A stretch of DNA of 64,000 nucleotides from Microcystis panniformis FACHB-1757 (GCF_001264245.1 NZ_CP011339.1:1054001-1118000), one strand, 5' to 3'. Counted from the first letter of the stretch, positions 26,400 through 36,011 are shown. Notes: a model not told the origin generated them from the sequence alone. Made by a program: numbers and translations.

Positions 26400-26720
26400 C
26401 TTTTCAAGGGGGACTTACGCAGCCATAGCGCCCGTCTCACCTCCAGTACCCCTACCGCGCTCCGATTCCAGTTCCGGTTCCCCTTCCGGTTCCGGTTCCC
26501 CCCTTGAAAAGGGGGGCTAGGGGGGATTACCAAGCTTTTCAAGGGGGACTTACGCAGCCATAGCGCCCGTCTCACCACCAGCACCCCTACCGCGCTCCGA
26601 TTCCGGTTCCGGTTCCCCTTCCGGTTCCGGTTCCCCCCTTGAAAAGGGGGGCTAGGGGGGATAGCCTTGAAAAGGGGGGCTAGGGGGGATAGCCTTGAAA
26701 AGGGGGGCTAGGGGGATAAC
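26400..26720. repeat. Tandem repeat block between hsdS and the DUF559 gene
   Basis: A unit of about 135 bp occurs twice (26400-26534 and 26535-about 26663). It opens CTTTTCAAGGGGGACTTACG, has CCGGTT hexamer runs (TTCCGGTTCCGG-like) and closes CCCCCCTTGAAAAGGGGGGC. The closing motif then repeats about three more times to 26720. The two ends are inversely related, so a long stem is possible. It fills most of the 509-bp gap; small frames inside it are not credible genes. Confidence 0.88.
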
Positions 26721-26734
26721 ATTTTCAAGGAGGA

Positions 26735-27154
26735 CTAAGGAGGATCATCAACCTCCGTACAGACAGGAAGCGAAGAAATAAACCCCGATATTTTCTCACA
26801 AACCGCCTCGAAATCGTATTTAACCTCATCATTGGTGAAACGGATCACCGTTAATCCGTATCCCTCTAAAACCTTCGTTCTTCTAGCATCATAAGCCATT
26901 GCCTCCGGAGTAAGATGAACCTCCCCATCCACCTCGATCACTAATTTCAACTTCGGACAATAGAAATCAACGATAAAATGATCGATCGGTCGCTGTCGCC
27001 ACATTTTTAAAGGAAATTGTCGGAGAAAAGCCCATAACTTTTTTTCTGTCGGTGTGGGATTTTTTCGCATTTCCTTGGCTCTAGGTACTAAATCGGGATT
27101 GTAGGGTAGAAAATAAACACCGTATTTTAATTTAGACACGATCGCTATCTCCAT
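26735..27154 (-). CDS. DUF559 endonuclease-like protein
   Basis: A 139-aa protein of the DUF559 family, a PD-(D/E)XK/Vsr-like nuclease fold: RKNPTPTEKKLWAFLR, then FIVDFYCPKLKLVIEVDGE with Asp and Glu of the putative metal site, and VIRFTNDEV near the end. Such genes are often found in or next to type I R-M loci. Here it lies between hsdM and hsdS, with a copy of the hsdM 3' end on its far side. Role in or outside the R-M system is unknown. Confidence 0.85.
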   Translation of the reverse strand: MEIAIVSKLKYGVYFLPYNPDLVPRAKEMRKNPTPTEKKLWAFLRQFPLKMWRQRPIDHFIVDFYCPKLKLVIEVDGEVHLTPEAMAYDARRTKVLEGYGLTVIRFTNDEVKYDFEAVCEKISGFISSLPVCTEVDDPP

Positions 27155-27189
27155 CGGTCTCCTTTAAGGAAATATACCCAAGTTCTTTT

Positions 27190-29247
27190 TTAAATTCCTA
27201 ACCCTTCAAAATTCTTAGCAATTTCATCAGCTAAACGAATCGCCTCGGAGTTGAGATCATTTAACTCCAGATGAATTTCGCGTAACGTTTCCTCGAAATC
27301 GAAATCCTCATCTTCCTCCTCTGGGGAAACGCCGACATAGCGTCCGGGGGTTAAACTCCAATCATTCGCCTGTAACTCCTCGCGATCGACCACTTTAACC
27401 AACCCTTCCACATCCCGCAGCTTGGCATCGGGGAACCTTTCTAATAACCAGTGAGCGTGACGGTAGAAACCACGAACCGATTTAAGCTGTTCGATCGCAT
27501 TCTGACGGCTTGTATCAGCTTCTTTGCGTAAGGTGTTGAGTTCGCGGGAATTCCACCACAGTTTACTATCTCTTGCTCCCAGATCCTTCTCGGCACGCTC
27601 GATCGCTCGACCTAATAATTTATTCACCAGATCCGCCTGTTTGCCCAGATCCCGGCTAAATTCGCTGTATTCGTGATAACAGCGGACAGCCTCGTGTAAA
27701 GTCTCTAAATCATCAGCGTTATAGGAAATCGGAGCGAAACCGGCGTATTTATCCATGTCATCTTTGAAAAGCTCAGATGCTGTTCGGAGTTCTAACCATG
27801 TTCCGTCTTTTTCATCGATGAGATTATAAAATTTCTCTAGGGCCTCGGTTAACTTGTCCAGATGCTCGCGATAGTTTTGTAAAAGAGCGATCGATCCCTG
27901 ATACTCTCGATCGATACTCTGGCAATAACCGACAACCAAATCGATAAAACGCTTCGATTCGCTCCGATAGAGCCAGACAATCGAGAGAATATTCTCTAAC
28001 TGCTCTGGGCTAAAATCGTTGATCGTCCGGTTTACTTTCCGGTAAATATTGCGGGCATCGATCATTAATATCTTATCTTGAAGCTCGGCGGGTTTCCCTC
28101 GATTGAGAAACCACAACTCGCAGGGTACGGAGCGGGTATAGAAAAAGTTAGAGCGGATCGCGATCATTATGTCCACCGTTCCCGTCTCGATTAACTTCTG
28201 TCTTACCTTGCCTTCGTCTCTCCCGGCGCTGGAAGCTTGGGAAGACATGACAAAACCGGCTTTTCCTCGATCATTGAGATAGCTGTAGAAGTAACTGATC
28301 CATAGATAGTTACCGTTGGAAACTTTGTTACTTTTATTAACCCCCGGCAATCCGAAGGGTAAGCGCTCATCACCATCTACCTTACTATCCACCTCGTCCA
28401 CGTTAAAGGGAGGATTGGCCATCACATAATCCACTTTCCCGGCCAATGCCAGCGGATCCTCGTAGTAGGTGATCGCTTTTTGGATATCCCCTTCTAAACC
28501 GTGAACCGCGAGATTCATCTTGGCTAAACGAATTGTGGTCGGATTCTTCTCTAACCCTTTAAAAGTTAACATCTGGGGATTGATGCGCTGTCTCTCAACG
28601 AAATGTGCGCTCTGGACAAACATTCCCCCCGAACCACAGGCAGGATCGAAAACCAATCCGTGATCGGGTTCTAAAACATTGGCGATCAAAGATACTAGAG
28701 AAACGGGAGTGAAAAACTCTCCGTTATCGTGAGCTTTGAGATTAGCGAATTGAGTTAGGAAATATTCGTAAATTCGCCCGAAAATATCCCCATCGGCTTT
28801 TTTTAACTCTTCCGGGTTTAAAATCCGTAGTAAATTCCCTAATACCACGTTATCTAGCTCTTGGTACTCTGTTTTCGGTAAAATACCCCCTAAAGGTGGA
28901 TAATCCCCCTCGATCGATAGCATTGCTTCCATCAAGGAGGTCGAGCGATTGACGCTATCGGGGAGCGCCACCAGAAAATCGAACTGAGCTTTTTCTTGGA
29001 GATAGATCGCTCCTTTGCACAAGAAATCTTCTTTGGTTAAGGAGCGTGTTTTACCCCCTCGCTTCGGTAAATCCGCCTCTACCTCCCTTTTAACCTTGAG
29101 AAAACGACTGTAGGCATGACGGAGGAAAATCAAGCCCATAACGGGCAGAAAATACTCGTTACTGGCATAGTTAGAATTAGCTCGCAGAGTATCGGCCGCT
29201 TTCCAGAGCTTTTTTTCGATCGCTTCGATGTTGTCCAGTTGGGCCAT
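27190..29247 (-). CDS. hsdM: Type I restriction enzyme methyltransferase subunit
   Basis: A 685-aa N6-adenine methyltransferase subunit. An HsdM_N helical domain (about 10-150) precedes the SAM-binding motif DPACGSGG (201-208) and the catalytic NPPF (278-281). A long C-terminal extension (about 480-685) is helical and contains DRGKAGFVMSS earlier on. It is at the head of the locus; the gap upstream (29248-29538) has no gene. Its 3' end is duplicated at 26276-26320. Confidence 0.95.
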   Translation of the reverse strand: MAQLDNIEAIEKKLWKAADTLRANSNYASNEYFLPVMGLIFLRHAYSRFLKVKREVEADLPKRGGKTRSLTKEDFLCKGAIYLQEKAQFDFLVALPDSVNRSTSLMEAMLSIEGDYPPLGGILPKTEYQELDNVVLGNLLRILNPEELKKADGDIFGRIYEYFLTQFANLKAHDNGEFFTPVSLVSLIANVLEPDHGLVFDPACGSGGMFVQSAHFVERQRINPQMLTFKGLEKNPTTIRLAKMNLAVHGLEGDIQKAITYYEDPLALAGKVDYVMANPPFNVDEVDSKVDGDERLPFGLPGVNKSNKVSNGNYLWISYFYSYLNDRGKAGFVMSSQASSAGRDEGKVRQKLIETGTVDIMIAIRSNFFYTRSVPCELWFLNRGKPAELQDKILMIDARNIYRKVNRTINDFSPEQLENILSIVWLYRSESKRFIDLVVGYCQSIDREYQGSIALLQNYREHLDKLTEALEKFYNLIDEKDGTWLELRTASELFKDDMDKYAGFAPISYNADDLETLHEAVRCYHEYSEFSRDLGKQADLVNKLLGRAIERAEKDLGARDSKLWWNSRELNTLRKEADTSRQNAIEQLKSVRGFYRHAHWLLERFPDAKLRDVEGLVKVVDREELQANDWSLTPGRYVGVSPEEEDEDFDFEETLREIHLELNDLNSEAIRLADEIAKNFEGLGI

Positions 29248-29538
29248 GAAATTTCACTCAAGAATTAGGTAGATGGTCGAGCGTGAGGGGAAAATTAAGG
29301 GATTCTGTATAGTATCTATCTTCTCAAGTAATGGCAGCGATGGTTAATTGCCTTCACCGCTCTCCCAGAACAAACAGGAGAGGTCTTTCGATAGACTAGA
29401 GTTATAGCCCGACAGTGGGGAGCTAGGGGCTAGAAAAGCTTAATATTTGAGATGAACCGATCGAGCGGTGATATCGTCTAGAATTGATTAGCTCAAAAAA
29501 TCCTGACTGCATTTACCTTTAAGCGAACTTTTCTAAAA

Positions 29539-30762
29539 ATGATGGCTGAATTACTGAGTCTAGTTCCTGCCAAATCCCTCGAAACCGATGTATTGGTAGG
29601 GGAAGCGTCGGCAGTATGTCCCCTTCCTCCAGTCACGGTTAGTAATGATACCCTACTTATTTCCCTGATCGATCGCCTGCGACGTACTTTGGAAAATCAT
29701 CGCGGCGAAAATCAAATTGTGGTGATGCAGGATTTCCCAGATCCCGATGCTCTTTCTAGTGCCTGGGCCTATCAAATTATCGCCGAACAGTACGATATTC
29801 ACTGCGATATAGTCTATGCGGGTACTCTCTCCCATCAGGAAAATGTCGCTTTGGTAAAACTAACGGGTTTACCGGCTAAACGTTGGGGAGTCCATACCCT
29901 CAAGGATAGAGATCTTTCGGTTTATCAGGGTTGTGTTTTTGTCGATGGTCAGGGAACCAATAGTCAGTTAACCACTCTGGTTAAACAGGCAAAAATTCCC
30001 ATTATTGCCGTGATTGATCATCATACTCGCCAAGGGGAGCTAGAGGCGGAATTTGTCGATATTCGTCCCCAAATCCGGGCAACAGCGACGATATTAACCC
30101 AATATATCCAAAAAGGGTTAATAAGTTTTAATACTAGCGATACCGTCCATGTTAAGTGTGCCACAGCTTTGATGCACGGATTGCGATCGGATACGAATAA
30201 TTTAATGCAAGCGCAAGAATGTGAATTTATCGCTGCTGGTTATCTCAGTCGTTTCTACGATGCCCAATTATTAAACGCTGTCCTGCAATCGGCCAGATCC
30301 CGACGGGTGATGGATGTGATTGAACGGGCCTTAAAAAACCGTATTATTAAAAATAATTATTCGATCGCCGGGGTGGGTTATTTGCGTTATGATGACCGGG
30401 ATGCGATTCCCCAAGCTGCCGATTTTTTGGTGACAGAAGAAAATGTTCACACGGCTTTAGTTTATGGTATCGTTCACGATGAAGATGAGGAGATCGAGTT
30501 AGTCATTGGTTCTATGCGTACCAGTAAAATTACCCTAGATCCCGATGAATTTCTCAAGGAAGCTTTCGGACAGGATAACCAAGGTCGCTTTTTTGGTGGT
30601 GGTCGTTACATGGCCGGAGGTTTTGAAATTCCTATCGGTTTCCTCGGTGGTTTTAATAATAATGCCGAATACGCAAAACTTAAGTGGGAACTGTATGACA
30701 CCCAAATTAAACAGAAACTTTCCCATCTAGTTAACCCAGATGAAAAGGTAATTCGCACCTAG
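29539..30762 (+). CDS. DHH-family phosphoesterase (NrnA-like)
   Basis: A 407-aa DHH/DHHA1 protein. The metal motifs include DFPDPDA (65-71), the DHH triad at 160-162 (VIDHHTRQ) and C-terminal GGGRYMAGG of DHHA1. Members hydrolyse short oligoribonucleotides, pAp or cyclic dinucleotides; the exact substrate cannot be set from sequence. The start MMAELL could be either of two adjacent ATGs. It is followed by sixA 52 bp downstream on the same strand. Confidence 0.88.
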   Translation: MMAELLSLVPAKSLETDVLVGEASAVCPLPPVTVSNDTLLISLIDRLRRTLENHRGENQIVVMQDFPDPDALSSAWAYQIIAEQYDIHCDIVYAGTLSHQENVALVKLTGLPAKRWGVHTLKDRDLSVYQGCVFVDGQGTNSQLTTLVKQAKIPIIAVIDHHTRQGELEAEFVDIRPQIRATATILTQYIQKGLISFNTSDTVHVKCATALMHGLRSDTNNLMQAQECEFIAAGYLSRFYDAQLLNAVLQSARSRRVMDVIERALKNRIIKNNYSIAGVGYLRYDDRDAIPQAADFLVTEENVHTALVYGIVHDEDEEIELVIGSMRTSKITLDPDEFLKEAFGQDNQGRFFGGGRYMAGGFEIPIGFLGGFNNNAEYAKLKWELYDTQIKQKLSHLVNPDEKVIRT

Positions 30763-30814
30763 CTATTAGACCTCAGCTATCTGTTAACATTGCCAAGACC
30801 GACCTAACACTGAT

Positions 30815-31309
30815 ATGAAACTTTATTTTGTGCGTCATGGATTAGCAGGACAATCGGGGGATTATCTCAACGATGGGGAACGTCCTTTAACCGAGGAAGG
30901 TAGGGCCAAAACTGCTAAAATTGCCCAAAGATTAGGACAGTTGGGGGTGAAATTTGACCTAATTTTGACTTCTCCCCTGGTGCGTGCCGTGCAAACCGCC
31001 GAAATTTTGCAAAAAGCGGGTTTAAGCCGTAAAATTGAGCAATTTAATCCCCTATCGCCCAATGGCAATATTCAAGATTGGGTGCAATGGTGGCAAAAGT
31101 CCGACTATCAGCGAGAGGAAAATGCGATCGCACTGGTAGGCCACGAACCGGATTTAGGCTATTGGACGGAAATGCTAGTTTGGGGCAAGTTTCAAGGGAA
31201 ATTATCGGTCAAAAAAGCGGGAATAATTGGTCTAGAGGTTCCCAATCAAGAAAATCCCCTAGGTAAGTGTCAGTTATTCTGGTTGACAGCACCGAAATTA
31301 CTTCTCTAG
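30815..31309 (+). CDS. sixA: SixA-type phosphohistidine phosphatase
   Basis: A 164-aa small histidine phosphatase. The catalytic RHG is at 7-9 (YFVRHGLAG), with the second histidine at 110 (LVGHEPDLG) and a conserved TSPLVRAVQTAEIL segment. SixA enzymes dephosphorylate histidine-phosphotransfer proteins such as components of PTS or two-component systems. It probably shares transcription with the DHH gene. Confidence 0.88.
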   Translation: MKLYFVRHGLAGQSGDYLNDGERPLTEEGRAKTAKIAQRLGQLGVKFDLILTSPLVRAVQTAEILQKAGLSRKIEQFNPLSPNGNIQDWVQWWQKSDYQREENAIALVGHEPDLGYWTEMLVWGKFQGKLSVKKAGIIGLEVPNQENPLGKCQLFWLTAPKLLL

Positions 31310-31362
31310 GAATTAACCTAGGTGTATCTATCCTTTTTGGAGACTACAATCGATGTTTAGTT

Positions 31363-31590
31363 AGGGTCTGCTGAAAAAGTTTTTCCTGGGGTAGGAGTCA
31401 GGAGTCAGGAGTCAGTAGCCAGTCGTTTCAGGCTTTGTTGCCCTTGTTTTGTGTACCAAGCGATGTACTACAAGAAGGATAATGCAAGGTTTTTGAAAGT
31501 CCCAATCCTATTTTCGCAGCATGAACATCGGACTTTAACAGGTCAAAAGCCTTATTTTAAAAGGGTTTTACCATTATTCAGCAAGCCCTA
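31363..31590. mobile_element. MITE-like element with AGGGTCTGCTGAAAAA / TTATTCAGCAAGCCCT ends
   Basis: Left end TTAGGGTCTGCTGAAAAAG and right end ATTATTCAGCAAGCCCTA are inverted matches, 228 bp apart. A heptamer array (GGAGTCA, three units) is near the left end. No reading frame. It abuts the family A copy that starts at 31592; the two together hold the whole gap between sixA and the DUF3086 gene. Confidence 0.75.
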
Positions 31591-31591
31591 G

Positions 31592-31791
31592 TTAGGGTAT
31601 GCCGAATAAATCTAAAAACCTTATCCAACAAGGTTTTTAGATTTTTTTTACCTCAAAAAGTGCCGACCCTTGCAGTAATCGGCGGGAAAATTCCGGGACT
31701 TTTTCCCTGAAAATTAGGTAATTGACCCCCTCAAAATTGGTAAAACCCTACACCCTGCCGCCAGGAAAAACTTTTTGCCGCAAACCCTAAT
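31592..31791. mobile_element. Family A MITE-like element, near-complete copy
   Basis: Runs from TTAGGGTATGCCGAATAAA to CAGGAAAAACTTTTTGCCGC then AAACCCTAA. Internal features are the hairpin AAATCTAAAAACCTT/AAGGTTTTTAGATTT followed by T8 (31608-31648) and a second stem AAAGTGCCG. The right end touches the DUF3086 stop codon, 3 bp away. Partner copies: 13193-13325, 48478-48691 and a fragment at 16180. Confidence 0.82.
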
Positions 31792-31794
31792 TAG

Positions 31795-33078
31795 TTAATA
31801 CCAATAACTAGAACTTTGTTGGGGTTCAGGGGCAAAAGCTAACCAGTAGGGGAATTGTAAAAGAGCGAAATTGAGCCGTTCTTCGGTATCATCGATGATA
31901 ATGAGCGGTGAATATTTATCCTCAATTAAACGTTCCGCTTTTTGAATTAAAGCTTCGGGAGACTCAAAGAGAACGATGCCGCGGTCTGGTCCAAAATCGG
32001 CGCGGGAAATGCCGAGACAATCTTGGAGACCGCGCCGCCATTCGCCTAAACGTTCGGGACTATTAGCCAGAACGAGAGAACGGAAGCGATCGCCCTGTAA
32101 TTCCGCCATAATCGAGATAATTGCCGAAGCGACCAGAATATTCTGGAGACGGCTGCCCATACCGCGAACAGTACCCCGGCCCCCCTGTTTAAAGAACCAC
32201 TGTTGCACCCGTTCGGCGTGAATTGGTTCAAAAGTGCGCCGTAATTGCCAAGGCGGACCGTAATAGTCAGGACGACTGCGATAACGGTCTAAAAGAGTTT
32301 GGATGCGCTGATTTTGGTCAGAAAAGCCCTGTCTAGGGGTGGATTGCCCCACCGGTTCCGATTCATAACCCGAACGGTTAGAGCGACGGGGTTCTTGCCA
32401 ATTATCCCGGCCTTGGTTACTGGTACGGGAGGGACGGGGACTTTCTTCGCGATCATCCCGGCCTTGACTGCCACGGGATGGACGGGGGTTTTCCTCCCGT
32501 TCGGTCCGCAGGGGAGGTTCCACGGGTCGGGGGGATTTTTCGGGGGTTTCAAAACGGGGTAATTCCAACTGTTCGGCAGCCGCGGCCAAATCCTGTAAAC
32601 TGCCCACCAGATAGTCTTTAAATCCCTGAACCCGCACGGCCATATCCTGGGAGACTCCGGCGAAATTACTCCGCATTTCCTGCCGAATCCGCTCACGACG
32701 GCGTTCTAACTGTTCGATCGCCACTTCTAACGCCTGTTTGCGTTGTTCTAGGTCTTTTACGCCTTCCTTGAGCATTCTTTCGATTTGAGCTTTGATATCT
32801 CCTAGTTCCTCGGCGATCAAGCGTTCTCTTTCCGCTTTTAATGCCGAGATTTCTGCCTCTAGGCTCTGTTTTTGCCGTTCTAGAGCCTCGATTTCTGCCC
32901 GCAGGGGTTGCGCCTGCGCTGTGGGAACTAATTCGCCTTCGGGGGCGATTGCCGATGGCAGCGGATTCTCTACTGGGCGATCGTTCCAGAGATCATCAAA
33001 ACTAAATTCTTCGACAGATTCATTGGGTAAGTCTGTCATTTTGTCAAGGGGTAAAACATTAAAATCTTCTGAATTCAT
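31795..33078 (-). CDS. DUF3086-type cyanobacterial protein with N-terminal coiled coil
   Basis: A 427-aa protein. Residues about 50-150 form a long coiled coil (EALERQKQSLEAEISALKAE), followed by a charged, Arg/Ser/Glu-rich linker with imperfect repeats (about 195-275), then a conserved globular domain (RSRPDYYGPPWQLRRTFEPI and QWFFKQGGRGTVRGMGSR) that I associate with DUF3086, found in cyanobacteria. No catalytic motif is evident. The gene is followed, in genome order, by DUF3119, the ABC ATPase and ftsY on the same strand. Confidence 0.75.
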   Translation of the reverse strand: MNSEDFNVLPLDKMTDLPNESVEEFSFDDLWNDRPVENPLPSAIAPEGELVPTAQAQPLRAEIEALERQKQSLEAEISALKAERERLIAEELGDIKAQIERMLKEGVKDLEQRKQALEVAIEQLERRRERIRQEMRSNFAGVSQDMAVRVQGFKDYLVGSLQDLAAAAEQLELPRFETPEKSPRPVEPPLRTEREENPRPSRGSQGRDDREESPRPSRTSNQGRDNWQEPRRSNRSGYESEPVGQSTPRQGFSDQNQRIQTLLDRYRSRPDYYGPPWQLRRTFEPIHAERVQQWFFKQGGRGTVRGMGSRLQNILVASAIISIMAELQGDRFRSLVLANSPERLGEWRRGLQDCLGISRADFGPDRGIVLFESPEALIQKAERLIEDKYSPLIIIDDTEERLNFALLQFPYWLAFAPEPQQSSSYWY

Positions 33079-33122
33079 CGGCTTTAGAAATGCAGAGCGA
33101 ACAGAGGGCCAAGGCAGGCAAT

Positions 33123-33288
33123 TAAGTAAGTGGTTCTAATTAATAGACGATATATCTTGCCTTCGATCCCCCCTGCCCCCCTTAATAAGGGGGGTGCCGA
33201 TAGGCGGGGGGATCCCCCCTGCCCCCCTTAATAAGGGGGGTGCCGATAGGCGGGGGGATCTGACAATTTTTAACACCTACCTACTTAA
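33123..33288. mobile_element. Family B MITE-like element, copy 2 with duplicated core
   Basis: Left TTAAGTAAGTGGTTCTAATT, right TTTTTAACACCTACCTACTT. The core GATCCCCCCTGCCCCCC...AAGGGGGGTGCCGATAGGCG is present twice in tandem (about 45 bp each), unlike copy 1. Confidence 0.85.
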
Positions 33289-33325
33289 GACGCTATTAAT
33301 TGCTAGATTTTATTTTAACTCAATC

Positions 33326-33742
33326 TTAGTTCGCTTCTGAGTCGATCGCTGGCGATGCTGCTAAAGGATAGTATTTTTCGAGGCACAGTCTCAGGGTTGC
33401 GCTGTCAAAGATAATGGGCAAAAAATGAATGCTGTTAATTTCTTTGAAATAAAATAGGATCGGGACTTTATTCCAGAAAATCCGCCAATTTTGCCATTCT
33501 TGGTAGGGAAAGGAGCGAATTTGTTGCCCAGATAGATAGACATCTAAGGAGGTGGGGGTAAACTGGAGACGAATGCGGGTAGTCTGGAACATCAAGAATA
33601 GCCCTAACAGGGAGAAAATTATGCCCAGCCAGACCTGTAAAAAGAGTAAAGGCAGCGATAAAATTACCAAAAACAGGGGAATTCGATAGTTAGGAGCCAG
33701 TTCGATCGTTCCTGTTACTTCTTGCGGGGAAATAGTTTTCAT
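33326..33742 (-). CDS. DUF3119-type membrane protein
   Basis: A 138-aa protein with two close hydrophobic segments (about 20-60: PLFLVILSLPLLFLQVWLGI and a second ending FLMFQTT), then a soluble PH-like region with PYQEWQNWRIFWNKVPILFY. This pattern fits DUF3119, known in cyanobacteria and plastids. Function is not established. It is 39 bp downstream of the ABC ATPase gene, possibly same transcript. Confidence 0.75.
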   Translation of the reverse strand: MKTISPQEVTGTIELAPNYRIPLFLVILSLPLLFLQVWLGIIFSLLGLFLMFQTTRIRLQFTPTSLDVYLSGQQIRSFPYQEWQNWRIFWNKVPILFYFKEINSIHFLPIIFDSATLRLCLEKYYPLAASPAIDSEAN

Positions 33743-33781
33743 CGGTGTCCCTATCGGCAGTCAGCCAAAATATCTTCGCTT

Positions 33782-34582
33782 CTAGTTTATCGCATTGTTT
33801 TTCGACAGGCGATCGAGATAATCGAGACTCGATCGGCGATGATCTGGTGGTGTCATGGCATCGTAGAAGGAGACTTTACCCCCATAGGCACGCCGGAGAT
33901 TAAAATCAGTTAAGACCTTAGATCGTTGATCGGCGAGGATCAATTCTTTATTTAAGAGGATTAAATCAGCAAAATGGGTGATAGATTCGCCTAAATCATG
34001 GTTAACGACCATGACAATTTTATTTTCTTGGGCTAACTCACCAAAGATATTAAAAAGAATCCCCTCGGTTTTCTGATCTACCCCAACGAAAGGTTCATCA
34101 AAACAGAAAATCTCCGCTTCTTGGGCCAAAGATCTGGCTAAAAAGACTCTTTGCTGTTGTCCTCCCGACAACTGACCGAGGGGACGATGGCGTAAATCAG
34201 CCATTTCCACCCGTTCTAGGGCATTTAAAGCCCGTTGACGACTAATATGGGAAAAAGGACGAAACCAACCCGTTTTTCTGACTCTCCCCATCATTACCAC
34301 ATCCCAAGCGGTGACGGGATAGGTCCAGTCGATTTGAGATCTTTGGGGAACATAAGCGACTTTATCCAGTTGTTGCTGTAGAGATTGCCCTTGATAGTTA
34401 ACGCTTCCCTGTTGTACGGGAATTAATCCTAGCATGGCTTTGATCAGGGTACTTTTGCCCGCACCGTTGGGACCGATAATACCGGTTAATCGTCCTGGAT
34501 GAATTTTCAGGGTGATATCCCGTAGGGCTTCCACGCCGCGATAATATACTCCTAGATGACTAACTGTAATTGTCGTTTGCAT
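33782..34582 (-). CDS. ABC transporter ATPase, Mn/Zn type, no visible partner
   Basis: A 266-aa ATPase of the ZnuC/MntA kind: Walker A GPNGAGKS (37-44), signature LSGGQQQR (138-145), Walker B FCFDEPF (about 159-165) and an H-loop His in VVNHDLG. It energises import of Mn or Zn, or related chelates. Such genes normally sit with a binding protein and a permease; here neighbours are DUF3119 and ftsY, so it is detached from a transporter operon. Confidence 0.85.
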   Translation of the reverse strand: MQTTITVSHLGVYYRGVEALRDITLKIHPGRLTGIIGPNGAGKSTLIKAMLGLIPVQQGSVNYQGQSLQQQLDKVAYVPQRSQIDWTYPVTAWDVVMMGRVRKTGWFRPFSHISRQRALNALERVEMADLRHRPLGQLSGGQQQRVFLARSLAQEAEIFCFDEPFVGVDQKTEGILFNIFGELAQENKIVMVVNHDLGESITHFADLILLNKELILADQRSKVLTDFNLRRAYGGKVSFYDAMTPPDHRRSSLDYLDRLSKNNAIN

Positions 34583-34676
34583 AGTTGTTACCCTGAGTCT
34601 CCAGTTCTAGCATAACTAAAAATGAGACAATTATGAAGCAACCATGAAAAGATTATGAAAGATAGCTAGGGTGAGA

Positions 34677-36011
34677 TTAATCGCCACTCAGTAAAGCTTC
34701 CACGAATTCGTAACTGGAAAAGGGCCGCAGATCCTCGATTCCTTCCCCAGCGCCAACAAAGCGAATCGGTAGGTTAAGCTGACGCGCTACGGCAAGGGCG
34801 ACACCTCCTTTAGCTGTACCATCGATTTTAGTCAGGATCACGCCGCTTAATTGGGCAGCTTCCGAGAAAACCTCGGCCTGTCGCAGCCCGTTTTGTCCTA
34901 AAGTGGCATCGAGAACTAGAAGGGATTCCACCACGGCACTCTCGGCTTTTTTGTCGATAATGCGGCGAATTTTGCTTAATTCTGCCATTAAATTCTTTTT
35001 ATTCTGCAATCTTCCCGCCGTATCTACTAAAAGTAATTCTACCTCCCTAGATTTAGCGGCTTCGATGCCATCGTACACCACGGCGGCCGGGTCGGTATTT
35101 TTGCCCGGGTTGGCAATTACTTCGACTTGCGATCGCTCTCCCCAAACTTTCACCTGTTCCACGGCAGCAGCGCGAAAGGTGTCGGCAGCGGCGATTATAC
35201 AGCTATAGCCAGATTGTTTAGATAAATGGGCTAATTTGCCGATAGTCGTCGTTTTACCGACTCCGTTAACTCCTGTGAGCATCCAGATATTTAATTTGCC
35301 TTTTTCTGGCTCAAAACCGGGGTTGCTATAATTGGCTAAAGGTGCATCTAAAATCTCGCGGATAATTTCTTTGAGATATTCGATCGCTTTTTCGGGGGGC
35401 AGAGCTTCCTGTTTTAGCTTATTTTGGAGGGTAGTGATAATATAATCGGTGGCATCTACCCCCACATCGGCCTGAAGCAATAAAGCTTCGATTTCCTCCA
35501 CCGCATCTTGATTGAGGGGACCCTGACCGACCACGGCCTTAAGCTGATTGACCAAGCTGCGGCGCGTTTTGCCTAAACCCTGACGCAATTTTTTTAACCA
35601 AGTGATTTCTTCTTCCGAAACGTCCTCTGCTTGTCGTCCCTGATTGGCTAAAACTTTGGCGGACCAGATAAAGTCCTCATCTGGTTCTGTGGGGGTTTCG
35701 ATGGCGGTTTCTTTGAGAATTTCGAGGCGATCAGATTTTTTCAGCCATGCGGGGGTATTATCCTCGGTTTCTTCTTCTTTAACCGGTTCTTCCTCTTGCA
35801 GAGGTTCGGTTTCAGCAATAGATGTTTCAGAGGGTTCGCTCACGACGGCCTCGGCCGTGGCTTTTTTCTCTTGAATATTTTTAAAGGCTTTTTTGGCCCA
35901 ATCTAAATAGTCTTCCTGACTGGTTGCCTCGCTGGGGGTTTCCTCTACGGGTGCAGGGGGTGCTTGTTCTTGTTCGGGTTGGACTTTCTGACGACGGAAC
36001 CAGTTAAACAT
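34677..36011 (-). CDS. ftsY: Signal recognition particle receptor FtsY
   Basis: A 444-aa SRP-type GTPase that brings ribosomes translating membrane proteins to the translocon. The first about 135 residues are very acidic (Glu-rich A domain). The NG domain follows: helical N part, then G1 GVNGVGKT (247-254), DTAGR (330-334) and TKID (394-397). Features are complete. Start ATG 36011, MFNWFRRQKV. Confidence 0.95.
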   Translation of the reverse strand: MFNWFRRQKVQPEQEQAPPAPVEETPSEATSQEDYLDWAKKAFKNIQEKKATAEAVVSEPSETSIAETEPLQEEEPVKEEETEDNTPAWLKKSDRLEILKETAIETPTEPDEDFIWSAKVLANQGRQAEDVSEEEITWLKKLRQGLGKTRRSLVNQLKAVVGQGPLNQDAVEEIEALLLQADVGVDATDYIITTLQNKLKQEALPPEKAIEYLKEIIREILDAPLANYSNPGFEPEKGKLNIWMLTGVNGVGKTTTIGKLAHLSKQSGYSCIIAAADTFRAAAVEQVKVWGERSQVEVIANPGKNTDPAAVVYDGIEAAKSREVELLLVDTAGRLQNKKNLMAELSKIRRIIDKKAESAVVESLLVLDATLGQNGLRQAEVFSEAAQLSGVILTKIDGTAKGGVALAVARQLNLPIRFVGAGEGIEDLRPFSSYEFVEALLSGD

